Shown in pieces: positions 18,129-25,985 of a stretch of 32,146 bases of DNA. Positions within the stretch are counted from its first letter, which is position 1, and each line of letters opens with the position of its first letter. The DNA is from Actinomycetota bacterium (GTDB lineage Bacteria > Actinomycetota > Thermoleophilia > Solirubrobacterales > 70-9): positions 1 through 32,146 of the forward strand of contig JAUPTY010000007.1 in assembly GCA_030917845.1 (NCBI GenBank), read 5' to 3'. The translations under genes and the position numbers were made by a program. The notes beneath the pieces are model-generated. The model was not told the origin of the DNA, searched no databases, and worked only from the letters and a program-made list of their open reading frames with translations.

Positions 18129-18155
18129 GACGATTGCGGGACGATTGCGGGACGA
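18129..18155. repeat. Short 11-bp tandem repeat
   Basis: GACGATTGCGG occurs twice back to back (18129-18139, 18140-18150), followed by a partial third copy GACGA. It lies just upstream of the AbiEi-like gene, where it could be part of an operator or simply reflect slippage. Confidence 0.6.
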
Positions 18156-18186
18156 AAACCTTGTCTACCCGTCAATCCCGAGGTTC

Positions 18187-18227
18187 TGAGGTCATTTGCC
18201 CACCGATTCGGTGGTCAAATGACCTCA
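18187..18227. repeat. Near-perfect 41-base palindrome, copy 2
   Basis: Arms of 20 bases (18187-18206 and 18208-18227) with a single mismatch around one central base. It lies 57 bases after the L,D-transpeptidase stop and about 93 bases upstream of the AbiEi-like start. No U run follows it, so it is not a typical terminator. Its right half is closely related to copy 1. Confidence 0.85.
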
Positions 18228-18283
18228 AAAGGCTAAGGGCATCCATCGTCACGTCTAAGGGAGGGCCAATCCGCGTCCCCGGT

Positions 18284-19399
18284 TCAGGACCGGACCACAA
18301 CAACGGTTCCCATGCGGGCGAAGCGGTAGACCAACGGGGCTTCCGGGGCGGGGACCCGGACGCAGCCGTGAGAGGCCGGGTATGGCGGGACGTCCGGGTA
18401 TTCGTGAAAGGCGATCCCGTTGTTGAAGTACGAGGCGTAGGGCAGCCAGGTACTGAACGGGTATGACCAGGACATCAGTTCCTTGCGGAAGATCTCGTAG
18501 CGGCCGGTCGGGGTGTCATTGCCCGGGGAACCGGCCGAGATGTGGATAGTCCTCACGGCGCGCCCGTCCCTGACCAGCATCAGCACCCCCTTGCCGATCC
18601 GCACTTCCATCAACCGCTTCGGCCTCTTGGCGCTGGGCCGGGGGCGCTTCGCATCGATCAACGCCGCCCGGGTCTGGGGCCCGGCGACGCCGTCGCGGGT
18701 CAGGCCTTCCCAGCTCTGGAATGCCATCACGGCCTGCTGGGTCTGGAAGCCGACTACCCCGTCCACCCCGCTCTGCGGCAGGTAGCCAAGATCAGCCAGC
18801 TTCTGCTGCAGCGCCAGGCCGCCCGCCGCCCGGGCCCCGTACTGGCCGCCCTTGCCCGGTGGCGGTGGCACCTTCTGCGGCTCGGCGAAGTCGGCCCGGT
18901 CCTTGGGCGAGGTGACAGATAGGCCGCCGGACTGGACCTTGACTTTCTGGACGTTGCCCAGCGATGTGAGTGTGTAGGTGACCTGGGCCACTCTGCCCTC
19001 GACCGCTTCTTTCTGGCGATCCGTGCGCCGGGCGGGATCGGCCGGGATGTCACCGAGGAAGTCGTCCGAGAAGTTGACGACCGCCTCGCCGTCGCTCGAG
19101 ACGCTGACGTCCTTGACCGTCGTTCCCTGCGGGATGTAGGTGCGGTCGGGCGAGCCTTCGAGCAAAGCCTCGGCGGCGGCTTCGGGCGCGTCCGCGGACG
19201 GGACTTCCCTTTCGACCGGGTCGAACTGCTCGCCCTCGGTCAGGAACACCTTCACCTGTTCGGTGGAACCACTCTTTTCGGTGGTACCGTCGGCGGACTG
19301 GCCGGTCTGGTCCCCGCCATCGCCGGAGGATCCGCAGCCAGTCAGGGCGATCAGGCAGGTCGAGGCCGACAGGGCGAGGAGATTTCGGAAGGCGGGCAC
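18284..19399 (-). CDS. L,D-transpeptidase lipoprotein with GerMN and peptidoglycan-binding domains
   Basis: 371 aa, starting at a GTG (19399). A lipoprotein signal with lipobox LTGC puts the lipidated cysteine at residue 22. A Ser/Gly/Thr linker follows, then a GerMN-type domain (about 48-165: VKVFLTEGEQFDPVEREV, VVNFSDDF). A peptidoglycan-binding type 1 domain (about 195-245) contains LQQKLADLGYLPQSGVDGVV. The C-terminal YkuD catalytic domain (about 262-371) has the signature histidine in AFHEYPD and the nucleophile cysteine in SHGCVRV. It would form 3-3 cross-links or attach proteins to peptidoglycan outside the membrane. It is divergent from the dehydrogenase gene, only 45 bases apart. A TAGGCT hexamer ends 6 bases before the GTG and there is no Shine-Dalgarno site, so the mRNA is probably leaderless. 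Confidence 0.9.
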   Translation of the reverse strand: MPAFRNLLALSASTCLIALTGCGSSGDGGDQTGQSADGTTEKSGSTEQVKVFLTEGEQFDPVEREVPSADAPEAAAEALLEGSPDRTYIPQGTTVKDVSVSSDGEAVVNFSDDFLGDIPADPARRTDRQKEAVEGRVAQVTYTLTSLGNVQKVKVQSGGLSVTSPKDRADFAEPQKVPPPPGKGGQYGARAAGGLALQQKLADLGYLPQSGVDGVVGFQTQQAVMAFQSWEGLTRDGVAGPQTRAALIDAKRPRPSAKRPKRLMEVRIGKGVLMLVRDGRAVRTIHISAGSPGNDTPTGRYEIFRKELMSWSYPFSTWLPYASYFNNGIAFHEYPDVPPYPASHGCVRVPAPEAPLVYRFARMGTVVVVRS

Positions 19400-19405
19400 G
19401 GCGAA

Positions 19406-19411
19406 AGCCTA
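19406..19411 (-). promoter_or_regulatory. -10 hexamer of a likely leaderless L,D-transpeptidase mRNA
   Basis: TAGGCT ends 6 bases before the GTG start, so transcription should begin at or next to the start codon. No clear -35 is visible. The same arrangement recurs before four other genes in this window. Confidence 0.55.
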
Positions 19412-19432
19412 CCCACGGCCAGCGGCGACCTC

Positions 19433-19438
19433 TAGGAT
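19433..19438 (+). promoter_or_regulatory. -10 hexamer of a likely leaderless dehydrogenase mRNA
   Basis: TAGGAT ends 6 bases before the ATG at 19445. AGGA inside it could alternatively act as a Shine-Dalgarno site, so this is the least certain of the five cases. Confidence 0.45.
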
Positions 19439-19444
19439 CCGGGC

Positions 19445-20551
19445 ATGAGGATGAGGGCAGCAGTACTCGAGGAATTCGGTCAACCGCTCGTGGTCCAGGA
19501 GGTCGACCTGGCCGAGCCGAAAGCGGGCGAGGTCCTGGTCCGGCTGGAGGCCTGCGGTGTCTGTCACACGGACATGTACACCGCCTCCGGAGCCGACCCT
19601 TCGGGTTACGCACCCTGCGTGCTCGGCCACGAGGGGGGCGGCATCGTCGAGAAGGTCGGTGATGACGTGACTTCCTTGACGCCTGGTGACAAGGTCGTGA
19701 CGATGTTCTCGCCCCAGTGCCGGGAGTGCGTCCACTGCGTCGACCCGAGGACCAACCTCTGCATGGCGATCCGGGCGGAGCAGAACCTCGGTCACCTGCC
19801 CGACGGCACCACCCGCCTTTCCCGGAACGGCGAGGACATACGCCACTTCATGGGCACCTCAACTTTCGCCGAGTACACGGTGATGCCCGAGATCGCTCTC
19901 GCCAGGATCAATCCGGAAGCGCCGCTCGATCACGCCTGTCTCTTTGCCTGCGGCCTCTCCACCGGTCTCGGTGCTGCCATGTACACCGCCAAGGTCGATG
20001 AAGGAACCACTTGCGTGGTCTTCGGAGCCGGCATGGTCGGCCTCGGTGCGGTCGCCGGCTGCCGGCTTCAGGGAGCCGAGCGGATCATTTGCGTCGACCT
20101 TTCCGACGACCGGCTGGAACTCGCCAAGGGCCAGGGCGCAACCGAGGTCTACAAGGCGGACGAGAACACCGTCCAGTGGATCCTCGACGAGACCGGTGGT
20201 TACGGCGCCGACTACACCTTCGAGGCAACCGGCCTGGTCAGCGTGATGCAGCAGGCTGTCGAATCGGCCCGCATGGCCTGGGGCCTCTGCACCGTCGCCG
20301 GTGTCGCCGGAAAGGGCGAGACCCTCGACGTGATCCCCAGGTGGCTGATCCAGGGTCGCCGGATCGCCGGTTCATCTTTCGGTGGCGTCAAGGGACGCGA
20401 TCAGGTGCCCGAGCTGGTTGACCGCTACATGGCGGGCGAGATCGACGTCGATCCCTTCCTCTCCCACCGGATCAGCCTCGACGAGGTAAACAAGGGCTTC
20501 GACCTGATGGAAGCCCACGACGGCATCCGCAGCGTCATCGAATTCAATTGA
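19445..20551 (+). CDS. Class III-type zinc alcohol/formaldehyde dehydrogenase
   Basis: 368 aa, the usual length for class III alcohol dehydrogenases (thiol-dependent formaldehyde dehydrogenase and S-nitrosothiol reductase). Catalytic zinc ligands are seen in CGVCHTDMYT and GHEGGG. The structural zinc cysteines lie in PQCRECVHC and NLC. Class III hallmarks follow: NLCMAIRA, LPDGTTRLS and FMGTSTFAEYTVM. The Rossmann motif is VVFGAGMVGLGAV, with an Asp after the second strand (CVDLSDDRL) for NAD. The downstream MBL-fold gene is 31 bases away, which recalls the mycobacterial pair Rv2259 (MscR, mycothiol-dependent) and Rv2260. A mycothiol-linked formaldehyde/nitrosothiol role is therefore likely but not proven; an ordinary aldehyde/alcohol role is the alternative. 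The first two codons are duplicated (ATGAGG twice), so the start could be 6 bases later. Confidence 0.88.
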   Translation: MRMRAAVLEEFGQPLVVQEVDLAEPKAGEVLVRLEACGVCHTDMYTASGADPSGYAPCVLGHEGGGIVEKVGDDVTSLTPGDKVVTMFSPQCRECVHCVDPRTNLCMAIRAEQNLGHLPDGTTRLSRNGEDIRHFMGTSTFAEYTVMPEIALARINPEAPLDHACLFACGLSTGLGAAMYTAKVDEGTTCVVFGAGMVGLGAVAGCRLQGAERIICVDLSDDRLELAKGQGATEVYKADENTVQWILDETGGYGADYTFEATGLVSVMQQAVESARMAWGLCTVAGVAGKGETLDVIPRWLIQGRRIAGSSFGGVKGRDQVPELVDRYMAGEIDVDPFLSHRISLDEVNKGFDLMEAHDGIRSVIEFN

Positions 20552-20582
20552 TCCCCTCAACCGAAGCAAGAAAGGTCCGGTC

Positions 20583-21332
20583 ATGATCATCCAGCGAGTC
20601 GAGCAGTCCGAATGGCTTTCCAACGCCTATCTCGTCTGCGACGAAACCGGAGGTTCCGGCGTTCTGGTTGACGGCAACGGGGTGATCGAACCCCTGCTCG
20701 AGCGGGTCGATCGCGAGGGGATCACCCTCACCCACATCCTCCTGACCCACGAGCACTGGGATCACGTGGTTGACCTGCGCGAGGTCGCCGACAGATACTC
20801 GGTCCCGATCGTGGCCAGCCAGAAGACCGCCGACCTGGTCGACTTCACGGTCGACGAGATCGTCAGCGATGGCGACGTAACCGTTTCGGGTGACCTGACG
20901 ATCAAGTGGATTGCCACACCCGGCCATTCCGACGGGCACATGGCCCTGCTCTTCAACGACACCGATGTGATTACCGCTGACGTGATCTTCAAGGGCACGG
21001 TCGGCGGCACGGTCGCGCCGGGCGATACCGGCTTCCCCGAACTGAAGAGTTCGATCATGGACCGGCTGATGACCCTGCCCCCGGAGACCAGGATGCATCC
21101 TGGTCACCGCGAGCCTTCAACAATTGGGGTCGAGTGGGAGCAGAACCCCTTCGTGCGGATCTGGCGGGGCCTTGATCCGGAAGGCAACGAACCCTGCGAG
21201 GTCAACAATCTTGGCGAGGCGACCCTGATTCTCTGGGCGCCGGATTACGACGGCACCAACAAAGCCTGGATCCGCCTGCCGGACGGCAAGGACATCATTA
21301 CCGGCGGCTCGCAGATCATCAGCCGCGGCTAG
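20583..21332 (+). CDS. MBL-fold (glyoxalase II-like) hydrolase
   Basis: 249 aa. The metallo-beta-lactamase metal motif is LTHEHWDHVVDL (HxHxDH), with a further His in the TPGHSDGHMALLF segment and another in MHPGHREPS, as in glyoxalase II-type thioester hydrolases. The order of these motifs fits the family. AAAGG lies 7 bases before the ATG. It follows the dehydrogenase by 31 bases in the same direction and is probably co-transcribed. A reasonable role is hydrolysis of the S-formyl or S-acyl thiol made by the dehydrogenase, acting where FrmB acts in other bacteria. This is inferred from the pairing, not shown by sequence. Confidence 0.85.
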   Translation: MIIQRVEQSEWLSNAYLVCDETGGSGVLVDGNGVIEPLLERVDREGITLTHILLTHEHWDHVVDLREVADRYSVPIVASQKTADLVDFTVDEIVSDGDVTVSGDLTIKWIATPGHSDGHMALLFNDTDVITADVIFKGTVGGTVAPGDTGFPELKSSIMDRLMTLPPETRMHPGHREPSTIGVEWEQNPFVRIWRGLDPEGNEPCEVNNLGEATLILWAPDYDGTNKAWIRLPDGKDIITGGSQIISRG

Positions 21333-21356
21333 CGGCCTGAGTCAGCCCGGCGGAAT

Positions 21357-22532
21357 TCAGAGCCGGAATCGGAAGCGCCTGAAGCCGGCGAAGGCGCCGG
21401 CTTCGGCGAGTCCGCCGAGGCCGAGCAGGGCGCCGATTCCGATCACGGTCAGTGCCCCGTCGGAGATGCCTCCACCACCGCCCGAATCCCCTGCTTCTTC
21501 CGTCGGCTGGGAGTCGGTCGCGGGCGCATCAGCCGGGGGTGCGATCGCGGTGATCTGACTCGGGTCGATCAGCTGGCCGCTTACCGTGTCGAGGCCGTCG
21601 TCGACCGGCTGCTGCGGTTCCTTGTCCTTCGGCTGTTGAGGCGTCGGATTGCCGGTTGAGGGGCTGCCCGATCCACCGCTGGTCCCGCCGCCATAGCCGC
21701 CATACCCGCCGTCGGAGTAGCCGGGGATGTATCCGCCCGAGTTGCCCGTACCGCCGGTACTGTCGGTGTTCTCCGGCTTCTTGTTTTTCGGCTTCTTCTT
21801 CTCCACCTTGCCGACCGTGATCGTGGCGAAGGCATCATCACCGCGCTGGCCCTGGGCAGTCGCATCGACCACGACCACGAACTGTTCGTCGTCCCCCGTG
21901 AACTTGTGGGTGACGGTCTTGCTCCCGGAGTTGTCGGTTTGGCCATCTCCGAAGTCCCAGTCGTAGCTCACGCTGCCAGTGGCGCCAGTGACCGTTGCCG
22001 TGAAGGTGACCGAATCCCCGCTCTCGATCCGCTTGCTGGCGGGCGACAGGGTGACTTTCAGTTCCTGGGCCTGCGAAATGTAGATCTCCGGGTTGAAGGC
22101 CTTGTAACGGACCTTCCTGGTTTGCCCGTTTTTCCGGAACCTCATTTCCGTGTAGTCAGCCGTAGAGGTGAAGAGTGGGCAGGCAGCCGACTCTGCGCGC
22201 ACCTGGTCACCGGTACATGAGACCGAATTGACCGACCCCGGCAGGGCGACTGAAACGCCAGGAACAGTGTCCAGGTTGAACTGGCCGGAGCGCGGATCAG
22301 CGTCCTGGAGAATGTCGCGGACCGTGTAGGTGGTCGCTCCGTCGTCGGTCGGTGCGATGTCTGCCAGTTGGACGTTGACCGGGTCGGTGCTCCAGCCATA
22401 ACCGTTTACTTCGACCACGCCTTCCTGAAAGAAACCGGCTTTCGACTGCGGCGCCGTGGCGGCGAACAAAACGAGCAATGCGGCGAGCCCGATCCCGAGC
22501 GCTAGCGGTCTCTTGCCGGCCAAGACCGCCAT
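21357..22532 (-). CDS. PKD-domain surface protein with C-terminal membrane anchor
   Basis: 391 aa. A Sec signal peptide ends near residue 32 (APQSKAGFF). Residues 35-155 are a beta-rich region with two cysteines (SVSCTG, SAACPLF) that I do not recognise. A PKD domain covers about 158-245, with the hallmark YDWDFGDGQ. A Lys-rich stretch and a Gly/Tyr/Ser/Pro linker follow (GYGGYGGGTSGGSG). The C-terminus is a hydrophobic helix (about 358-382) ending in a basic tail (RRFRFRL), so the protein should be anchored in the cytoplasmic membrane and reach outwards. Its ATG overlaps the stop of the HtaA gene upstream by one base, so it is the last gene of that operon. It may be the anchored receptor or tether of the heme system. 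Its convergent neighbour ends 24 bases away. Confidence 0.75.
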   Translation of the reverse strand: MAVLAGKRPLALGIGLAALLVLFAATAPQSKAGFFQEGVVEVNGYGWSTDPVNVQLADIAPTDDGATTYTVRDILQDADPRSGQFNLDTVPGVSVALPGSVNSVSCTGDQVRAESAACPLFTSTADYTEMRFRKNGQTRKVRYKAFNPEIYISQAQELKVTLSPASKRIESGDSVTFTATVTGATGSVSYDWDFGDGQTDNSGSKTVTHKFTGDDEQFVVVVDATAQGQRGDDAFATITVGKVEKKKPKNKKPENTDSTGGTGNSGGYIPGYSDGGYGGYGGGTSGGSGSPSTGNPTPQQPKDKEPQQPVDDGLDTVSGQLIDPSQITAIAPPADAPATDSQPTEEAGDSGGGGGISDGALTVIGIGALLGLGGLAEAGAFAGFRRFRFRL

Positions 22533-23845
22533 CAGACGCCGGTGGCGAAGGTGTAGCTGACCGAGAAGAATCCGAAGCGGTCGGGACGCGGGTCCTGGCC
22601 GTCGAAATCAGGGCTGTAGGCCGGGTAGAAGTCGGCGAAGATGCCGGTCGCCTCGGCTGGGATGAATCCGGGGATCTTCACCCAGTTGACGGTTGTGGTC
22701 CCGTTGTCATTGCCGTTTACCCTGTGCGATTCAGCCTGGCTCGGCAGCAGCTTGACCATTACCGCGCGCTGATCCGGGAAAGCCGTTCCGTCGGTGCCGT
22801 TCACATGGAAGATCAAACGCGAGTTGGTGTCGCCATCAATTTCGATCTCGGGGTCGGAGGTCGTGAAGTTGATGGTGTTCCGGCAGTACTGGAACCCGAC
22901 CTTGCCGCTGCCCTTGATCAAGGTGTTCTCGGGCGAGTCGAGAGATTCCGGGACAGTCCAACCCGAGCTGAACGGAAAGTTGAAGGAATAGACGAGGTTC
23001 TTGGCGCCGGAGGGCGGGTCGGCGGTTGCGCCGTCCCCGACTGTGGTGCCCAGCCCGGAGGCCACGTAGTCAATGAAGCTGTCCCGGACGTACCACTTGA
23101 TGGTTGCCGTCGACTGAATCGGTTTGGCTCCAGCCGGCTGCGGCTTGACCGCAGGCTCATCGGGGGTCTCCCCGGTCGGGTCCTTCACCGGGGTCACTTT
23201 GTAAAGCGAGTAGAGATTGAGGTAGCCCCAGACGGTGCCCGCCCTCAGCTTGTTGCGGCGGATGCCGAGCCTGCGGTTGAGGATCTTCGCTCCGCGGGCG
23301 GTGAGGCGGGCGTAACCGACCCGCGAAAGTTCACCGGTCTTCGCGTCGAACGCGCGACGACCACCCTTGACCGTGAAGAAGTTGACCTTTCCGGTTCCGG
23401 CCGAGCCACGCAGGTAGGCTGGTTTGCCCGCCACGCTGATGGCCTGCAGCCCTGTCAGTGAAACTGATCGCTTCTTCCGGACTATCCGCAGCCCGCCCTT
23501 CAGGTCAATGGAGGGCGTGCCTTTGTATCTGACGGCTTTGACTGGGAATGTGGGCCGGCCAGTCAGCTGATTGGCCGGCTTGATCAGTTTCTGACGAACC
23601 CCGCTGCGCTTCCAGGCGACCCGGGTGGCCCTCACAGGGGCGAGGGTTGCCTGACCTTCGAGTTCGATGATCGGCCCGGTCGGGTTGGTTGATTCGCAGG
23701 GCTCGAGCGTCGCCGCTCCCGCCGGCGCCGGTCCTGCCCCCTGGCCGACGATTACCGCAAGCAGAACGGCGACGAGGGCGAACCCCGAAAGGGCCGCCCT
23801 CGTCGATGCCGAATGAACGGCAATGCTTGTGCCGCTCGGCTTCAG
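22532..23845 (-). CDS. HtaA-domain heme-binding secreted protein, second copy (CTG start)
   Basis: About 437 aa if read from the CTG at 23845. From the first ATG/GTG/TTG in frame (GTG at 23635) it would lack any export signal. The extra 70 codons encode a clear signal peptide (ALSGFALVAVLLAVIVGQG, cleavage near AGAAT). GGAGG lies 6 bases before the CTG, and the upstream gene stops at 23848, so translation is probably coupled. Domains: an N-terminal beta domain (about 50-195) related to that of the preceding gene (GGLRIVRKKRSVSL), a Pro/Thr linker, then an HtaA domain (about 240-370) with ATIKWYVRDSFIDYV and TSDPEIEIDGD. In corynebacteria HtaA domains bind heme through a conserved tyrosine; the Tyr in DSFIDYV is kept. 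There is no membrane anchor. Confidence 0.75.
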   Translation of the reverse strand: MKPSGTSIAVHSASTRAALSGFALVAVLLAVIVGQGAGPAPAGAATLEPCESTNPTGPIIELEGQATLAPVRATRVAWKRSGVRQKLIKPANQLTGRPTFPVKAVRYKGTPSIDLKGGLRIVRKKRSVSLTGLQAISVAGKPAYLRGSAGTGKVNFFTVKGGRRAFDAKTGELSRVGYARLTARGAKILNRRLGIRRNKLRAGTVWGYLNLYSLYKVTPVKDPTGETPDEPAVKPQPAGAKPIQSTATIKWYVRDSFIDYVASGLGTTVGDGATADPPSGAKNLVYSFNFPFSSGWTVPESLDSPENTLIKGSGKVGFQYCRNTINFTTSDPEIEIDGDTNSRLIFHVNGTDGTAFPDQRAVMVKLLPSQAESHRVNGNDNGTTTVNWVKIPGFIPAEATGIFADFYPAYSPDFDGQDPRPDRFGFFSVSYTFATGV

Positions 23846-23847
23846 GT

Positions 23848-25080
23848 TCAGCCTCCGACCGTCACCGTGATCGGGTCAAGTGTCGTGCCGGCGGGATAGG
23901 TAGCAAACGGGGCCGCGCTTTCACTAAGCGAAGCCGGGATGTCCGTGTAGGTGATTCCCGCTTCGCTTTCAACCGGGGTGATCGCTGCCAGATCGAGGTC
24001 GGCAAGGTCAACGCGCTGCGGCGTCTGCCAGGGGCCGAGTTCGCCGAACATGCCGTTGCCGTTGATGTTCTGGCTGATCGTGGCGACGATCCGTGAATTC
24101 ACACCGTCGATGACGATGGTCGGATCGCTGATCGATGCCCAGAAGGAATGCTCCGAATTGCAGAACAGGGCAGTTCCGGTCCCGTTGATCACGGCCTGGT
24201 CGTCAGCAGCACCGGCGCCGTTGGCAGCATGCTGGCCACCGGACACGGGAAATGCGAAGCCGCGGGTCGGATCGAACGGCGGGAAGGTGCGGGTCGCTCC
24301 ATCAAGCGGCTGGAGAGCCTGGTCGGCCTTGCCGCCCGCGGTCATCGTCCCGTAGACATAGCCGCGGAAGCTGGCCCTGAAGCCCCAATTGAAGCTTGTC
24401 GGGGCAGTGGTCGCCGTGGGAGAACCCAAGGTCGGGAGCGCGGATGCTTCCGGCCAGGAGTTCAGTGCCCTCGAGGAAACGGGGACGCCGCACTGCTCGG
24501 TGTACTGGTCAGAGAAGGTCGTCTTGACATTGACGTAGAGTCCGCCGATTCGCCCGGTCGGGGACTTCTTCAGCTTCAGCGAGTTGCGCAGCTTTCCGGC
24601 TGCAGCCTTGGTGAAGGAGAGCTTCCCACCGGAGAGCCTGGCCAGCCCGTTCGCGGTTTCCAGTGTGGAAGTACCGAAAGCGTTGAAGACGTTCATCTTC
24701 TTTCCGCCGAGCTTGCCACTGATTACGGCGCGCTTTCCGTAGACGGCGACGTTGAGAGAGGTAATCGTGACCTTGCGCTTGCCGTTGGCGAAGCGGATCC
24801 CGCCCGCAACCCTGGCGCTGGCCTTCGTGTCGAAGGTGCCCTCGGAGACGGTGCTGGTCACTTTGGCGCCCTTCTTTCCGATGCGCTTGGCGAGTTTGGC
24901 CGGCTTTACGGCCGAGACCATGCCGGCCTTGCCTGAGGGAATGGTGATGGCCACGTTCCCCGTGGTCACGTCAGCAGCGCTGGCAGACCCCTGATTGAAA
25001 CCAGCGATGAAAAGGAAAGCCACGGCGAAGGCAGTGAGGGCTGCCGGAATGCGGCGACGGGCGAAGAGGGGTGAACTCAT
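23848..25080 (-). CDS. HtaA-domain heme-binding secreted protein, first copy
   Basis: 410 aa. A Sec signal peptide ends near residue 35 (GFNQGSASAAD). The N-terminal beta domain (about 45-195) includes ARVAGGIRFANGKRKVTI and aligns with the same part of the next gene product. The HtaA domain (about 225-370) has the family opening FNWGFRASFRGYV, a Gly-rich middle and the closing strand EHSFWASISDPTIVIDG. The Tyr in SFRGYV is the likely heme ligand, and the His in SEHSFW falls near the position of a conserved His in corynebacterial HtaA. No anchor is seen. The ATG has AAGGAG 11 bases upstream. It heads an operon of three genes behind two IdeR-like boxes and follows the importer gene hmuV. It probably captures heme outside the membrane and passes it to the importer. 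Confidence 0.85.
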   Translation of the reverse strand: MSSPLFARRRIPAALTAFAVAFLFIAGFNQGSASAADVTTGNVAITIPSGKAGMVSAVKPAKLAKRIGKKGAKVTSTVSEGTFDTKASARVAGGIRFANGKRKVTITSLNVAVYGKRAVISGKLGGKKMNVFNAFGTSTLETANGLARLSGGKLSFTKAAAGKLRNSLKLKKSPTGRIGGLYVNVKTTFSDQYTEQCGVPVSSRALNSWPEASALPTLGSPTATTAPTSFNWGFRASFRGYVYGTMTAGGKADQALQPLDGATRTFPPFDPTRGFAFPVSGGQHAANGAGAADDQAVINGTGTALFCNSEHSFWASISDPTIVIDGVNSRIVATISQNINGNGMFGELGPWQTPQRVDLADLDLAAITPVESEAGITYTDIPASLSESAAPFATYPAGTTLDPITVTVGG

Positions 25081-25117
25081 GTGTGGTGATTCTCCTTGAG
25101 AAGAGGGAAATAGGGAG

Positions 25118-25136
25118 TTAGGTCTGCCTTAGAAAT
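25118..25136. promoter_or_regulatory. IdeR/DtxR-like box, proximal to the HtaA operon
   Basis: TTAGGTCTGCCTTAGAAAT agrees at 12 of 19 positions with the DtxR/IdeR consensus, including the whole left half. It lies 38 bases before the first HtaA start, where a bound repressor would block transcription under iron sufficiency. Confidence 0.55.
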
Positions 25137-25151
25137 TCAGACTAACACGAT

Positions 25152-25170
25152 TGGTATTAGCCTTGCCTAA
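25152..25170. promoter_or_regulatory. IdeR/DtxR-like box, distal to the HtaA operon
   Basis: The core TTAGCCTTGCCTAA (25157-25170) sits in a 19-base site matching the DtxR/IdeR consensus at 13 positions. It overlaps the hmuV stop codon (25167-25169), so the promoter of the HtaA operon begins inside the end of hmuV. Confidence 0.55.
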
Positions 25171-25985
25171 TGGCGTTCGAGCCACTCGACATGGAGCGCC
25201 GACCGGCCCTCTTTCTGTACGAGTTCCGCTTCGACATCCCATACTTCACTGATCAACTGACTCGTTAACACCGCTTCCGGGGTCCCAGTTGCGATTGTCC
25301 TTCCGTGAGACATGACCACAACCCGGTCAGCGATCGCCGCGGCCAGGGCGAGGTCATGCACGATCAGGACGACACCCATGCCGTCGGCGACCAGTTCTCG
25401 CAGCATTTTCGAGATCGAAGCGGTGGCTCCGAGGTCGAGCTGGGCGGTTGGCTCGTCGGCGATCAGGACCGGCGCGCCCTGAGCAAGGGCGATCGCGATC
25501 TGGACCCGCTGCATCTCGCCACCGGAGAGGGTGCTGAGATCGCGATCCTCGAATCCTTCCATCTTCGCCCGGGCAATCGACTGGGCCACCACCTCCCGGT
25601 CCGCTGCCGTCAATCCCTGCAGTGGCTTGAGATGAGTGGAGCGGCCGATCCGGACGGCCGACTCGACCGTGACCCCATTGGGGACCTGTGCACTCTGGGG
25701 TACGTATGCCCGAACGTCGGCAAGACGTCGGCCCCTGAGCGATGCCAGGGGAACACCCTTCCATTCGACCCTTCCCCCCTCTGGACGCCGCAGACCGCAG
25801 AAGGCACGGGCGAAGGTTGACTTGCCGGCTCCGTTCGGACCGACCACGGCGACCAGCTCGCCGCGCTCGAGCGTCAGGCTGGCCGATTCGAGGATCACCT
25901 CACCGGCGATTTCCACACGGACATCCCGCGCGTCCAGCAGGGGCGCTTCGGGATCGAATTCTGCGGGGTTCCTGCCGAAGGCCAT
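25167..25985 (-). CDS. hmuV: Heme/iron ABC transporter ATPase
   Basis: 272 aa. Walker A GPNGAGKST, Q-loop YVPQSA, ABC signature LSGGEMQRV, Walker B VLIADEP with the D-loop QLD, and the switch His in IVHD are all intact, so it should be active. The family is the FecE/BtuD/HmuV type that energises FecCD permeases. Its ATG overlaps the permease stop by one base. The substrate (heme rather than siderophore or cobalamin) is inferred from the HtaA and HugZ genes on either side; the ATPase itself does not show it. The C-terminus carries a 35-residue extension after the core, also seen in many HmuV proteins. Confidence 0.88.
   Translation of the reverse strand: MAFGRNPAEFDPEAPLLDARDVRVEIAGEVILESASLTLERGELVAVVGPNGAGKSTFARAFCGLRRPEGGRVEWKGVPLASLRGRRLADVRAYVPQSAQVPNGVTVESAVRIGRSTHLKPLQGLTAADREVVAQSIARAKMEGFEDRDLSTLSGGEMQRVQIAIALAQGAPVLIADEPTAQLDLGATASISKMLRELVADGMGVVLIVHDLALAAAIADRVVVMSHGRTIATGTPEAVLTSQLISEVWDVEAELVQKEGRSALHVEWLERH

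Noticed and set aside
18187-18227. Rho-independent terminator of the L,D-transpeptidase gene
   Set aside because: The palindrome is strong but no U run follows on either strand, and the sequence itself is shared with a second copy, so it is listed as a repeat.
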